This document shows positions 51,843 to 60,874 of a stretch of DNA of 64,000 nt, piece by piece. The stretch is from contig CAWIGI010000004.1 of NCBI GenBank assembly GCA_963835685.1, forward strand, positions 62,001 to 126,000. Reading direction: 5' to 3'. This DNA is from DATAGF01 sp963835685. Lineage in GTDB: Bacteria; Actinomycetota; Thermoleophilia; Miltoncostaeales; Miltoncostaeaceae. Made by a program: the position numbers and the translations under genes. How positions within the stretch are numbered: the stretch's first letter is position 1; each line of letters opens with the position of its first letter. Under the pieces are notes generated by a model that was not told the origin of the DNA, did no database searches, and worked only from the letters and a program-made list of their open reading frames with translations.

Positions 51843-53057
51843 GGGTCGCCGTGGTGGAGCCCCGGGCCGCGGGGGGCATGGTGCAGTACGCGCAGGGCCT
51901 CTGCGCCGCCATGGCCGCCGCCGGCGCCGAGGTCGTGCTCGTGACGAGCGCCGACACCGAGCTGGGCCACGAGCCCCGGTCGTTCGAGGTGCAACGCGTG
52001 CTGCGGATGGGCGGCCGCCCGGCCGGGCCGACGGCGCCGTCGCGGGGGCCGGTCGACCGGGTGATGCGGCGCGCCCGCCGGCTGGGGCGGCTGGCGGCGC
52101 GCGGTGTCCAGACCGGCGTGGAGCTGCGCCGCCTGTCGCGCCACCTGCGCTCGCTGCGGCCGGACGTCGTGCAGTTCGGGAGCATCGAGCACGCGATCGA
52201 GGGTCCCTTCCTGTGGGCTCTGCGCCGCCAGGGCGCGCTGCTCGCCGCAGTGGTGCACGAGCCCGAGATCCGCACCATCCGCCGGCTCCGCTGGACGATC
52301 GACGTGACGCTCTTCCGCGGCATCTACCGCGCCTTCGACGTGCTGTTCCTGCACGGCGAGGCCAACCGGCGACGCTTCTCCGAGCTTACCCGGGGGTGCC
52401 CGGCGGCCGCCTCCGCCTGATCGAGTTCGGCAGCGAGGCCCTGCCGGCGGGCGGCGGTGCTCTCGACCTGCGCGGGCGCTACGGCCTGGCCCCCGACGCC
52501 CCGACCGCGGTCTTCTTCGGCCGGCTCCTGCCGAGCAAGGGGCTCGAGGACCTCCTCGATGCCGTCGTCCTCGTCCGCGAGCGCCGCCCGGACGCGCGCC
52601 TGGTGATCGCCGGGCCGCCTTCGCGGGGCGCGGAGGAGGGTGTGCTTCAGCGCGCCGTGCGCGATCGCGGGCTCGAGGACGTCGTGGCGGTGGACAGCCG
52701 CTACGTCCCCAACGAGGAGGTGCGGCCGCTGATGGAGCTCGCGCGCTTCGTCGTCCTCCCGTACCGCAGCGCGACGCAGAGCATGGTGCTGCACGTCGCC
52801 TACGCGTGCGGCCGGCCGGTGGTCGCCACGCGCGTCGGCGGGCTGCCGGAGGTCGTCGAGGAGGGAGGGACCGGCCGCCTCGTCCGCCCCGCGCGCCTGG
52901 AGCGCTCGCCGACGCGATGCTCGCGATGTTCGACGACCCCGAGGGCACCGCCCGGATGGGTGATCGGGCCCGGGAGTTGGCGCGGACGCGGTTCTCGTGG
53001 GACGCGGTCGCGCGGACGGTGCTCGCGGCCTACCGCGAGCTCAGGCCCGCCACCTGA
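51839..53057 (+). pseudogene. Glycosyltransferase family 4 with two frameshifts
   Basis: ATG 51839 starts RVAVVEPRAAGGMVQYAQGL, a GT-B acceptor domain. It breaks near 52388 at GAGCTTACCCGG, where the next frame gives YPGVPGGRLRLIEFGSEALP. The donor domain follows (TAVFFGRLLPSKGLEDLLDA, RLVIAGPPSRGAEEGVLQRA, VVLPYRSATQSMVLHVAYAC). A second break near 52905 moves to GALADAMLAMFDDPEGTARM and a stop at 53057. Repaired length is about 405. It overlaps the 3' end of the convergent acyltransferase-like gene by 17 bp. As read, the protein would be inactive. Confidence 0.7.
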
Positions 53058-54138
53058 GCGCCCGCAGGCGGTCGCGCGCCCGCTTGGCGACCGGGCGCGC
53101 CCGGGACCTCAGGCCGGCGGCGAGGTAGCCGGCGCGCCCCCGCAGCGAGGCGGGGAACGATGACACTCCAGCAGCTCGCGGCTGCCCGTGGCGAACCGGT
53201 CCTTGTGGGCGCTCATGTCCCCGGCGTAGTCGAAGCGGCGGCAGTCGCCGCGGTGGAGCGACTCGATCACGGCCGCCTCGAGCACCTTGCCGGGCGACTG
53301 CGCCGCGTACTCCTCGAGGTAGCCGATCTTGAACGAGGTGAAGACCCCACTCGCCTCGATGCCCAGGCGGAAGGCGATCGGCCGGCCGTCGAGGCGCAGG
53401 AACCAGAGCCGCAGCCAGCCGCGCGAGTCGGCCCATCGGGCCAGCAGGCGCTGAAAGCGCTCCTGCTCGGCGCGGTCGGCGATCGCTGTGCCCTCGCGCC
53501 CCTTCCAGCCGCTCGCCTCGATGCGGAAGGCATCGTCGAGCGCCCCGTCCAGCGCCGCGGGGTCGTAGGGCGTCACCCGCACCTCGCCCAGGTCCTGCAG
53601 CCGCCGCCGCCGCCGCTTCACGTCGTCGCGCAGCTTGGACCCGAGGCCGGCCCAGTAGTCGTCCCAGCCGCCGGTGAGGTCGATCTGGGCCTGGGTTTCG
53701 ACCGTCCGCGCCATCAGGGGACACCCGGCCCCCGCCGCGGCGGCGACGAGGGCTCGGTGGGTGGGGCCGCCCTCGGGCACCGGCCTCAGCAGCAGCTGGG
53801 CGACCGGGAGCGACAAGGCGGCGGTCATCGCGGCAGCCGCCGACGCCGGGCCGTCGGCGACGGCGCCCACCTCCCTGGTGCCACCGCACCCGTGCCGCCA
53901 GGCGCGACCGGCTGAGCACCAGCGGCAACACGGCGGCCAGCTCTCCGTCCTGGCGCGCCGTGACGGCGATCAGCCGGCTCGTCTGGCCGTGGGCCTCGGC
54001 CCAGGCGCCGAAGTACCCCGGGTAAAGCGATGCCGGCGCCGCGACGCGGTCCGCGAGCGCGGCCCACTCCTCCTCCAGGCCCCCGTCCAGGCGGGCGTGG
54101 GCGAGGTCATAGCCGCCGCTCCGCTCAGGCCGTGTCAA
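53041..54138 (-). pseudogene. FemAB/BioF2-like GNAT-fold acyltransferase, copy 1 (two frameshifts)
   Basis: A TTG at 54138 opens LEEEWAALADRVAAPASLYP, GYFGAWAEAHGQTSRLIAVT and GELAAVLPLVLSRSRLAARV. The frame is lost near 53880. It resumes with the acetyltransferase-like core DDYWAGLGSKLRDDVKRRRR, FRIEASGWKGREGTAIADRA, WLRLWFLRLDGRPIAFRLGI and YAAQSPGKVLEAAVIESLHR, and shifts again near 53160 to the basic end RARPVAKRARDRLRALRWRA. Repaired length is about 365. Such double-GNAT proteins are common in exopolysaccharide loci (CelD/BcsL-like) and may acylate the polymer. It is a tandem paralogue of the next gene. Confidence 0.65.
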
Positions 54139-54206
54139 GCACGCCCCGCGCGAGCTCGGTGGAGTTCGTGCCAACGCCTGTAGGGACCGCGAGCGCCGCC
54201 GACCCC

Positions 54207-55268
54207 CTACGTGATCGATCGCAGGCGCCGGCGCGCCCGCTTCGCCACCGGGATCGCCCGCGCTCGCAGATCCCGCCCAGCCGGCCGGTCCTCCAAGGCG
54301 GTCGCAGGGAACGCCGACAGCTCCAACAGCTCCCGCGAGCCAGTGGCCGAGTGTCTTGTAGTCGGCGGCGCTGCCCGCGAAGTCGAAGCGCCGACAGGCC
54401 TCGCGAAAGGCACGCTCGATCTCGGCGACGAGCAGGATCTTGCCAGGCGCCTGCGCGGCGAACTCCTCCGAGTAGCCGATCTTGAGGGCGTAGATCACGC
54501 CGCGCGCCTGGAGGCTGTAGTGGAAGGCGATTGCTCGCCCGTCGAGGCGCAGGAACGACAGGCGCAGCCATCCCTTTGCCGCCGCCCACCGCGCGAGCGC
54601 GCGGTAGAAGACCTCGTCGGCGGGCTTGAGGGCGACCGCGGTGCCCGCCCGCCCCTTCCATCCGCTGGCCTCGATCGCGAGGATCGTGTCGATGGCTCCG
54701 TCGAGGTCCACAGACCCGTCCAGCACTTCGAGGTCCACTCTCCCAGCTCCTCGAGCCGCCGGCGGCGCCTGGAGACATCGTTGCGCACCCGGCTCTTGAA
54801 GCTCGCCCAATAGGTGTCCCAGTCGCTGTCGACATCGACGCGAGGATGCTCGTCAACAACGCGCTCGATGAACGTCGCCCCCCGAGCGGCGGCCGCCTGG
54901 GCCAGCGCGACGTGGGTGACGCTCCCGGCGGGAACCGGCCGCAGCAGCAGGCGGGCCACCGGGAGCTTCAGGGCGGCCGTCATGGCGGCCGATGCGGCCC
55001 GCGGGTCTTCGCTCACCACCCCGACCTCCTCGACGTCTGGCTGAGCCGCCGTCGAGAGGCCCCAGCGGGTCATCACGAGGGGCAGCACCGCGGCCAGCTC
55101 GCCGTCGCGCCGCGCTGTGACAGCGCGCAGCCGCTCGGGCTTCGAGTACGCGTCAACCCAGGCGGTGACGTATCCGGGATGGAGCGATGGCGGGGCACCG
55201 GCGCGATCTGTGAGCGCCGCCCACTCCTCCAGCAGGGGGCCGACCCCGCGGGCCTGCCCGACTGTCAT
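54207..55268 (-). pseudogene. FemAB/BioF2-like GNAT-fold acyltransferase, copy 2 (two frameshifts)
   Basis: ATG 55268, preceded by GAGGGG, starts VGPLLEEWAALTDRAGAPPS and LAAVLPLVMTRWGLSTAAQP; the core reads SDWDTYWASFKSRVRNDVSR. Near 54735 the frame changes to VDLDGAIDTILAIEASGWKG, WLRLSFLRLDGRAIAFHYSL and APGKILLVAEIERAFREACR. Near 54385 it changes again to ATGSRELLELSAFPATALED and a basic tail ending at 54207. It matches copy 1 along its whole length, including the EASGWKG and SRELLE motifs, so the two arose by tandem duplication. Repaired length is about 353. Confidence 0.65.
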
Positions 55269-55282
55269 ACCCCTCGACGCTG

Positions 55283-56158
55283 TCAGTCGGCCCCAAGGAC
55301 CACCCGCGCGATCTCCGCCACCTCCGTGGGGTTCGTGCCGACGCGGACGCCGCGGGCCTCGAGGGCGTCCTTCTTGGCCAGGGCCGTACCCGAGGAGCCG
55401 GTGATGATCGCGCCGGCGTGGCCCATCTGCTTGCCGGGAGGCGCCTGGAACCCCGCGATGTAGCCGACCACCGGTGTCCGCATCCGCTCGCTGATGAAGT
55501 CGGCCGCCTTCTCCTCCTCGGCGCCGCCGATCTCCCCGACCATGACGACGAGGTCGGTCTCCGGGTCGGCCTCGAAGCGCTCGAGGACGTCGATGAAGGA
55601 GCTGCCGACCACCGTGTCGCCGCCGATCCCCACGACGGTGCTCTGGCCGATGCCGAGCAGCGCCAGCTCCTTGGAGATCTGGTAGGTGAGGGTGCCGCTG
55701 CGGCTGACGAGGCCCACACGGCCGGGCGCGAATACCTGGGTGGGCATGATCCCCACCGAGGCGACGCCGGGGCTGATGGCCCCCGGGCAGTTGGGGCCCA
55801 GGAGGGTCTGGCCGCCGCGTCGCAGATGGGTGTAGACGCGCAGCATGTCGTGCGCCGGGATGCCCTCGGTGATGGTCACGATCAGGTCAACGCCGCTGTC
55901 GGCGGCCTCGTAGATCGCGTCCGCGGCGAAGCGCGGCGGGACGAACACCATCGCCGTGTTGGCGCCGGTGGCCTCGACGGCGTCGGCGACGGTGTCGAAC
56001 ACCGGGATGCCGTCAACCTGCTGGCCGCCCTTGCCGGGGGTGACCCCGGCCACCACCTGGGTGCCGTAGGCCTTGTTGCGGGTCGCGTGGAACCCGCCCT
56101 CACGGCCGGTGATGCCCTGGACGACCAGCTTCGTCGAGGCGTCGACGAGGATGCTCAC
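55283..56158 (-). CDS. sucD: Succinyl-CoA ligase subunit alpha
   Basis: This 291-residue subunit binds CoA and carries the phosphohistidine. VVQGITGREGGFHATRNKAY is the CoA site. The phosphorylated histidine is in PPGKQMGHAGAIITGSSGTA, and LIVTITEGIPAHDMLR and LGPNCPGAISPG complete the fold. It makes ATP or GTP from succinyl-CoA in the TCA cycle. Its GTG overlaps the sucC stop by 4 nt, the standard sucCD coupling. It lies away from the other TCA genes of the window (15.6-21.8 kb), between acyltransferase and polysaccharide deacetylase genes. Confidence 0.95.
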   Translation of the reverse strand: MSILVDASTKLVVQGITGREGGFHATRNKAYGTQVVAGVTPGKGGQQVDGIPVFDTVADAVEATGANTAMVFVPPRFAADAIYEAADSGVDLIVTITEGIPAHDMLRVYTHLRRGGQTLLGPNCPGAISPGVASVGIMPTQVFAPGRVGLVSRSGTLTYQISKELALLGIGQSTVVGIGGDTVVGSSFIDVLERFEADPETDLVVMVGEIGGAEEEKAADFISERMRTPVVGYIAGFQAPPGKQMGHAGAIITGSSGTALAKKDALEARGVRVGTNPTEVAEIARVVLGAD

Positions 56159-57309
56159 GCCGGGACCGCCTGCTCGGCGAGCTCCACCGCCCGGCGGGCG
56201 GCGGAGAGCATCGTCGGCTCCACGACGACGTTGGCCGGGGCGCGCTCGGCGATGATCCGGCGCCCCTCCTCCTCGTTCGTGCCGTCCAGGCGCACCACGA
56301 TCGGCAGGGTGGTCCCCAGGTGCTCGAGCGCCGTGAGCAGCCCCTCGGCGACCTCGTCGCAGCGGGTGATGCCGCCGAAGATGTTCACGAGCAGCGCCTT
56401 GACCTTGTCGTCGGACAGGAGGACCTCGAGGGCCGTGACGACCTCCTCGGCCTTCGAGCCGCCGCCCGCGTCGAGGAAGTTCGCCGGCCGGCCGCCGGCC
56501 AGGGCGACCACGTCGAGCGTGCTCATCACGAGGCCGGCGCCGTTGCCGAGGATGCCGATGTCGCCGTCCAGCTTGACGTAGGTGACGCCCCGCTCCTGCG
56601 CCATCCGCTCCTGCGGGTCCTCGGTCACCGACTCGCGCAACTCGGCGAGCTCGGGGTGGCGGTAGAGCGCGTTGTTGTCGATCGTGACCTTGGCGTCGAG
56701 GGCGACGACGCGGCCGTCGGTCGTCCAGATCAGGGGGTTGATCTCCATGAGCATCGCGTCGAGGTTAACGAAGGCGCGGTAGAGGCGGTCGAGCACGTCC
56801 ACCACGCCGGCCCTCGCGTCCGGGTCGATCTTCGCGTGGAAGGCAAGCCAGCGGGCCTGGTGGGGCTGGAAGCCCACGAGGGGGTCGACGTGCAGCCGGG
56901 CGAGCTCGTCCGGGCGCTCGGCGGCGACCTGCTCGATGTCCATCCCGCCCGCGGCCGAGAGCATCACCAGGGGCTTCTTCTCGGCACGGTCGAACGTGAC
57001 CGAGGCGTAGTACTCGCGGGCGATGTCCGAGGCCGCCTCGATCCAGACCCGGTGCACGGTGTGGCCGCGGATGTCCATCCCGAGGATGTCGCGCGCGCGC
57101 GCCTCGGCCTCCTCGGGGCCGTCCGCCAGCTTGATACCGCCGGCCTTGCCGCGGCCGCCGATCTGCACCTGGGCCTTCACCACGACCCGGCCGCCGATCT
57201 GCTGCGCGGCGGCCCGGGCCTCCTCGGGCGTCGCGGCCACCCGGCCGGACGGCACCGGGATGCCGTGCCCTTCAAGCAGCTGCTTGCCCTGGTACTCGTA
57301 GAGGTCCAC
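56155..57309 (-). CDS. sucC: Succinyl-CoA ligase subunit beta
   Basis: This 384-residue ATP-grasp subunit starts LYEYQGKQLLEGHGIPVPSG. The nucleotide site is VVVKAQVQIGGRGKAGGIKL, and LMEINPLIWTTDGRVVALDA with GNGAGLVMSTLDVVALAGGR and VNIFGGITRCDEVAEGLL are further hallmarks. The GTG at 57309 is preceded by AAAGG 6 nt upstream. It is the first gene of the sucCD operon. About 125 bp upstream lies the four-unit 23-bp repeat array, in the region expected to hold the operon promoter. Confidence 0.95.
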   Translation of the reverse strand: MDLYEYQGKQLLEGHGIPVPSGRVAATPEEARAAAQQIGGRVVVKAQVQIGGRGKAGGIKLADGPEEAEARARDILGMDIRGHTVHRVWIEAASDIAREYYASVTFDRAEKKPLVMLSAAGGMDIEQVAAERPDELARLHVDPLVGFQPHQARWLAFHAKIDPDARAGVVDVLDRLYRAFVNLDAMLMEINPLIWTTDGRVVALDAKVTIDNNALYRHPELAELRESVTEDPQERMAQERGVTYVKLDGDIGILGNGAGLVMSTLDVVALAGGRPANFLDAGGGSKAEEVVTALEVLLSDDKVKALLVNIFGGITRCDEVAEGLLTALEHLGTTLPIVVRLDGTNEEEGRRIIAERAPANVVVEPTMLSAARRAVELAEQAVPA

Positions 57310-57433
57310 GTTGCCTTTCCGTCGTCATCTCCCGGCCCGCGCCCGGGCTGATCGCCGCGGCATTGTACGCGCCCGCGGTGTGCCGATCGCCGCCGAGGCC
57401 CGTCGCGCAGCGGCGCCGCGCCGAGGCGCCCAT

Positions 57434-57525
57434 GGCCAATTGGCACACGGTGGAACTGCCAAATGGCACAACGCGGAACGGCCAACGGGCAGACGGCGGA
57501 GCTGCCAGGTGGCACGGGCGCATCA
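57434..57525. repeat. Tandem array of four 23-bp palindromic elements upstream of sucCD
   Basis: Four units start at 57434, 57457, 57480 and 57503, an exact 23-bp period. Each opens with a dyad: GGCCAATTGGCA, TGCCAAATGGCA, GGCCAACGGGCA, TGCCAGGTGGCA. Units 1-3 end with a conserved tail (CACGGTGGAAC, CAACGCGGAAC, GACGGCGGAGC); unit 4 keeps only the dyad and CAC. The period is not a multiple of 3, so it is not a coding repeat. It looks like an array of four regulator-binding sites in the region between sucC and the membrane-protein gene at 57554. Confidence 0.75.
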
Positions 57526-57553
57526 GCCTTCGCGCCGACAGCTCTGAGGCCGC

Positions 57554-58374
57554 TCAGCCCCCGAGGATGGAGGGGTTGACGATCAGATAGACGAGCAGGG
57601 CGCTGGAGGCGCAGGCGATGACCGCCACGGCGGCGCGGGCGCGGCGGCGGCCGACCGCCTCGCGCACGACCGCGAGCTGCGTGCCGGCAGGGGTGACGAC
57701 CGCGGGGAGGCGGTCGGAGCTCGGCCCGACGGCCGGTCCGGCGCGGACCCGGGCGGGGATGCGCTTCGGCCCGATCTCCCGCGGCCCCGCCCGGTAGCTC
57801 CGGTAGCGGCGGCGGAGGATCTCGAAGATGCCGATGAGGAAGACGGCGTCCAGGATCAGCAGCGCCGTCAGCCGCAGGGCGAAGCCCTCCTTCTCGACCT
57901 CCTCCTGGGCGGTCGCCGTGACCGCTGCGGCCGTGACGGCCTGGCGGGCGCTCGCGGTGACCTCCGGCAGGACGCCGGAGATGCCGTCCTCGGCCGCCGC
58001 CGCCGTGGCGAGGGCCTCCTTGCGCTCGCGCTCGTGCCTGGCGCGCTCCACGGCGCGCTTGCGCGCGCGGCCCGGCGGCGGGCGGCGGCGGCCGCGCGCC
58101 TCTGCTGCGCCGCCTCAGCCGCGGCCTGGGCGGCGAGCTCGTCGGGCGTCGGCCCCACGTCCTCGGGAGCTGGCTCGGGCTCGGGCGCCGGGGGCCGGGG
58201 CGGGGGCGGGAGGGCGGCGGGGCGGGAGCGGGGCCGGGTTCGCCCGCGGGGGGGGGCCGGAGCGGAGGGCGGCGGCAGGTCGGGGGTGGGCGGCAGCGCC
58301 GGCGTCTGGGCCGCCGCGGCGACCGGGAGAGCCAGCAGAGCCGCGAGGATGAGGATCAGGCGGAGGCGGGCCAT
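57554..58374 (-). CDS. Signal-peptide, proline-rich, membrane protein (frameshifted)
   Basis: The ATG at 58374 opens a signal peptide (LILILAALLALPVAAAAQ), then a Pro-rich segment (about 25-75) and an Ala/Arg helical stretch. Near 58068 the frame changes. The remainder reads VERARHERERKEALATAAAA, a TM helix (RLTALLILDAVFLIGIFEIL), a basic loop and a C-terminal TM helix (ARAAVAVIACASSALLVYLI). Repaired length is about 273. I recognise no family. It follows the polysaccharide deacetylase by 16 bp on the same strand and is probably in its operon. Confidence 0.5.
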
Positions 58375-58390
58375 CTCGATCTTCGGGATC

Positions 58391-59349
58391 CTACTGCGAC
58401 CCGGTCGCGACGACAGCCATGGGCGGCACGCGAAGGCCCCTGAGACCGCGGCGCGCGCGTTTCAACGCGACGTCCGCAAGCGTTCGCAGGACCCGGGTGC
58501 CCCGCTCGGGGTAGACGACCACCCTGCGGACCTCGAATCGCGGCGTCCGGCGCCCGGTCAGGCCCTTGCGGGTCGTGATCCCGCTCTCGTACCCGGCGGC
58601 CTCGGCGGCGGCGAGCGTCGCGCCGTCGTAGTCGAGCCGGCCTCCGTTCGGATAGGCCACCGAGGTGACCGGCACGCCCAGGCCCTGCTCGAGGGCGGCG
58701 CGCGACTCGGCGAGGTCGGCCATCTGCGCCTCGGGCGGCTCCTCGGAGAGGATCGCGTGGTGGCTCGAGTGGGAGCCGATCTCGAAGCCGCGGTCGGCCA
58801 GGTCGCGGGCGCCGGGCCAGTCGAGGAACAGCTCCTCCAGGTCGGCGCGGGGCGGCGGCGCCAGGGCGGCGACCATCTCGGCGAGGTCGGCCTCGCGCGC
58901 GGCGCGGTCGCGCCGCTTGAGGTGCTCCTCGGCCCGGCGGCGGGCGTCGCGTCGCTCCCCGCGGTCCCCAGGGGGACGCGGTCGCCAGCGATCGTCGCCT
59001 CGGGGGCGGTGGCCTCGGTAACGGCCCAGGCGATCGCCTCCCACCAGGGCTCGACGCGCCGGTCGAGCAGGCCGGGCACGAGGAAAAAGGTCGCGGGGAG
59101 GCCGAGGCGCTCGAGCTCCGGGACGGCCAGGTCGAGGTTGTCGCGGTAGCCGTCGTCGAACGTGAGGGCGACCGCGCGCGGGGGGAGCGGCCGGCCGGCG
59201 GCGAGGGCGCGCTGCGACTCGCGCAGCGGCACGACGTTGGCGAAGCGGGCGAGCCAGTCGATCTGGTCGCGGAAGCCGCGTAGCCCCTCTCCGGGCGCGG
59301 AGGGGAAGCACGGAGTCCCTTCCACGTTATGCCAACCCAGGACCAGCAT
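58391..59349 (-). CDS. Polysaccharide deacetylase, NodB type (frameshifted)
   Basis: ATG 59349, with GAGGGG 9 nt upstream, opens LVLGWHNVEG. The NodB core begins PPRAVALTFDDGYRDNLDLA, with the catalytic and metal aspartates. Near 58965 the frame is lost. It continues as RRRAEEHLKRRDRAAREADL, with the metal histidine motif GFEIGSHSSHHAILSEEP and VTSVAYPNGGRLDYDGATLA, to 58391. Repaired length is about 319. It removes N- or O-acetyl groups from the polysaccharide. It lies 31 bp after the priming sugar transferase, in the same operon. Confidence 0.78.
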
Positions 59350-59380
59350 CCGTGGTCCCCTCCGCGGGGCGCGGCCAGTG

Positions 59381-60211
59381 CTACGTGCCGGCGCGCTGGA
59401 CGACGCTGGCGAGCGTCGCGAGCATGATCTTGACGTCGCCCGCCGTGCTGCGGGTGCGCAGGTACTCCACGTCCAGCCGCAGGCGCTCGTCGAAGCAGGT
59501 CTCGCCGTCGGAGCGCCGCACCTGCCACAGGCCCGTGATGCCGGGCTTGGCCTCGAGCCGCTCCGTGTGCCAGAGGCTGTACGTGTTGGCCGCGAAGGAG
59601 GTGGGCCGTGGCCCGACGAGGCTCATGTCGCCGCGGATGACGTTGACCAGCTGCGGGAGCTCGTCGAGGAAGGTCGCGCGCAGGATACTGCCGACCGGGG
59701 TGACCCGCGGGTCGTTCTCGATCTTGAAGTCCGGGTAGGCGACCAGGCTGAGGTGCTGCAGCTCGGCCTTCATCGTCTCGGCGCTGACGCACATGGTGCG
59801 GAACTTGAGCATCCGGAAGCGCTGGCCGCCGAGCCCGGTCCGCTGCTGGGCGAAGATGACCGGGCCGCCGTCGTAGAGCTTGATCGCGAGCGCGATCACC
59901 AGCGCGAGCGGCAGGATCAGGACGCCGATGATCAGCGCCAGGGCCAGGTCGATGGCCCGCTTCGTGGCGAAGTAGCCCCGCGGCAGGGACGGGAGCGCGG
60001 CGAGCTCGGAGATGAAGGAGGCGCGGGCCCGCATGAACGCGGTGGACGATGCGAAGACGGGGCCCTCATCGCGCGGGGGCTCGACCGCCGACGCGCCGGC
60101 CGCGGGCGGTGCGGGAGCACGAGGCGGTCGGCCTGAGGGAGCGTGGTCATGCGGCGGCCGCCGTCGTCGCGCCCGCGAGAGCACGGACTCGAGCGACCGC
60201 GCCGCGGGCAT
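59381..60211 (-). CDS. Priming sugar transferase (polyprenyl-phosphate, PF02397 type)
   Basis: This enzyme attaches the first sugar phosphate to undecaprenyl phosphate. Hallmarks are RAIDLALALIIGVLILPLAL (reentrant membrane helix), PVIFAQQRTGLGGQRFRMLK and FRTM, LDELPQLVNVIRGDMSLVGP and RP, and AKPGITGLWQVRRSDG. The C-terminal cytoplasmic catalytic domain is complete; the long N-terminal membrane domain of WcaJ is absent, so this is the minimal PglC-like form. The start is uncertain: ATG 60211 is given, but GAGGAGG is only 1 nt upstream, and ATG 60034 would also keep the core. Confidence 0.85.
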   Translation of the reverse strand: MPAARSLESVLSRARRRRPPHDHAPSGRPPRAPAPPAAGASAVEPPRDEGPVFASSTAFMRARASFISELAALPSLPRGYFATKRAIDLALALIIGVLILPLALVIALAIKLYDGGPVIFAQQRTGLGGQRFRMLKFRTMCVSAETMKAELQHLSLVAYPDFKIENDPRVTPVGSILRATFLDELPQLVNVIRGDMSLVGPRPTSFAANTYSLWHTERLEAKPGITGLWQVRRSDGETCFDERLRLDVEYLRTRSTAGDVKIMLATLASVVQRAGT

Positions 60212-60248
60212 CCCTCCTCGCGGCGCTGCGCGCCGGTGCGGGCCGCGG

Positions 60249-60752
60249 TCACGAGGCGCGGGCCACCGCGTGGCGGTCCGGCCGCGCCTCGAGCACCCGC
60301 AACATGAGGTCCTGCAGGATGACGCCGTCATCGGAGAAGCTCACGACCGGCATCTCGTCGCGGGTCTGGCTCGCCAGCAGGATGCGGCGCGCGAGGCCGT
60401 AGGCGCCGGTCGTGTCGGTCTCGGGAAGCATGACCAGGACGGTGTCGTCGTCGGGGGTGAGGGCGACGAGGTCGGTGAAGCGCAGCCGCACGCGGGAGGC
60501 GAGCATCGTGTCGAGGGGCACCGCCATCAGGGACAGCGGTCGCCGGTAGCGGCGCGCCCGGGCCACCTCGTACTCCATCAGCGTGATGACGTCGGCCAGC
60601 TCGGGCAGGGCTGCCGCCCTCTCGTTGCGGCGCCGTTGCGTCGGGTGTTGTGTCGGAAGCCTCGCATGTTTTCCCAGTTCCCCTCTTCCACTCCGAGTGA
60701 CGTGCTTCTGCCCGACTGCGAGTGTCGCAAGCCGACTTCGAGGCGTCATCAC
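60249..60752 (-). CDS. Degenerate GGDEF-like regulatory protein
   Basis: This protein has up to 167 residues; the start is uncertain because the first ~45 are unlike any domain. From ELADVITLMEYEVARARRYR the pattern matches the opening helix of diguanylate cyclases, followed by PLSLMAVPLD. Later comes DDDTVLVMLPETDTTGAYGL and ARRI, which aligns with the segment that normally follows the GGDEF loop. The GGDEF signature itself is missing and that region is shortened, so it cannot make cyclic di-GMP. It may bind nucleotide or act as a partner. Its position ahead of the priming transferase suggests control of polysaccharide initiation. Confidence 0.5.
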   Translation of the reverse strand: MMTPRSRLATLAVGQKHVTRSGRGELGKHARLPTQHPTQRRRNERAAALPELADVITLMEYEVARARRYRRPLSLMAVPLDTMLASRVRLRFTDLVALTPDDDTVLVMLPETDTTGAYGLARRILLASQTRDEMPVVSFSDDGVILQDLMLRVLEARPDRHAVARAS

Positions 60753-60860
60753 CCGAAGGTCTAGTCCGTACCTAGCCGTCTCCGGGAGCCGGCTTTTTAC
60801 CTGCGTTTGCCCATCGAGCGGGCCTCGCCCCGACTTGAGCCGGGGGCCTGGCCGCGCCGC

Positions 60861-60866
60861 TAGGAT
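60861..60866 (+). promoter_or_regulatory. -10 element of the FemAB-like gene
   Basis: TAGGAT is followed by 8 nt and the ATG at 60875, with no ribosome binding site. This is a leaderless-type signal. Confidence 0.5.
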
Positions 60867-60874
60867 GGCCCGCG

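Noticed and set aside
57272..57523. Small minus-strand proteins upstream of sucC
   Set aside because: These frames read through the 23-bp tandem array. The period is not a multiple of three and the translations have no protein-like pattern.
57434..57525. CRISPR array or sigma-54 promoters
   Set aside because: There are no spacers between the repeats, so it is not CRISPR. The TGGCAC words lack the correctly spaced GC of a -12 element, so they are not sigma-54 promoters.
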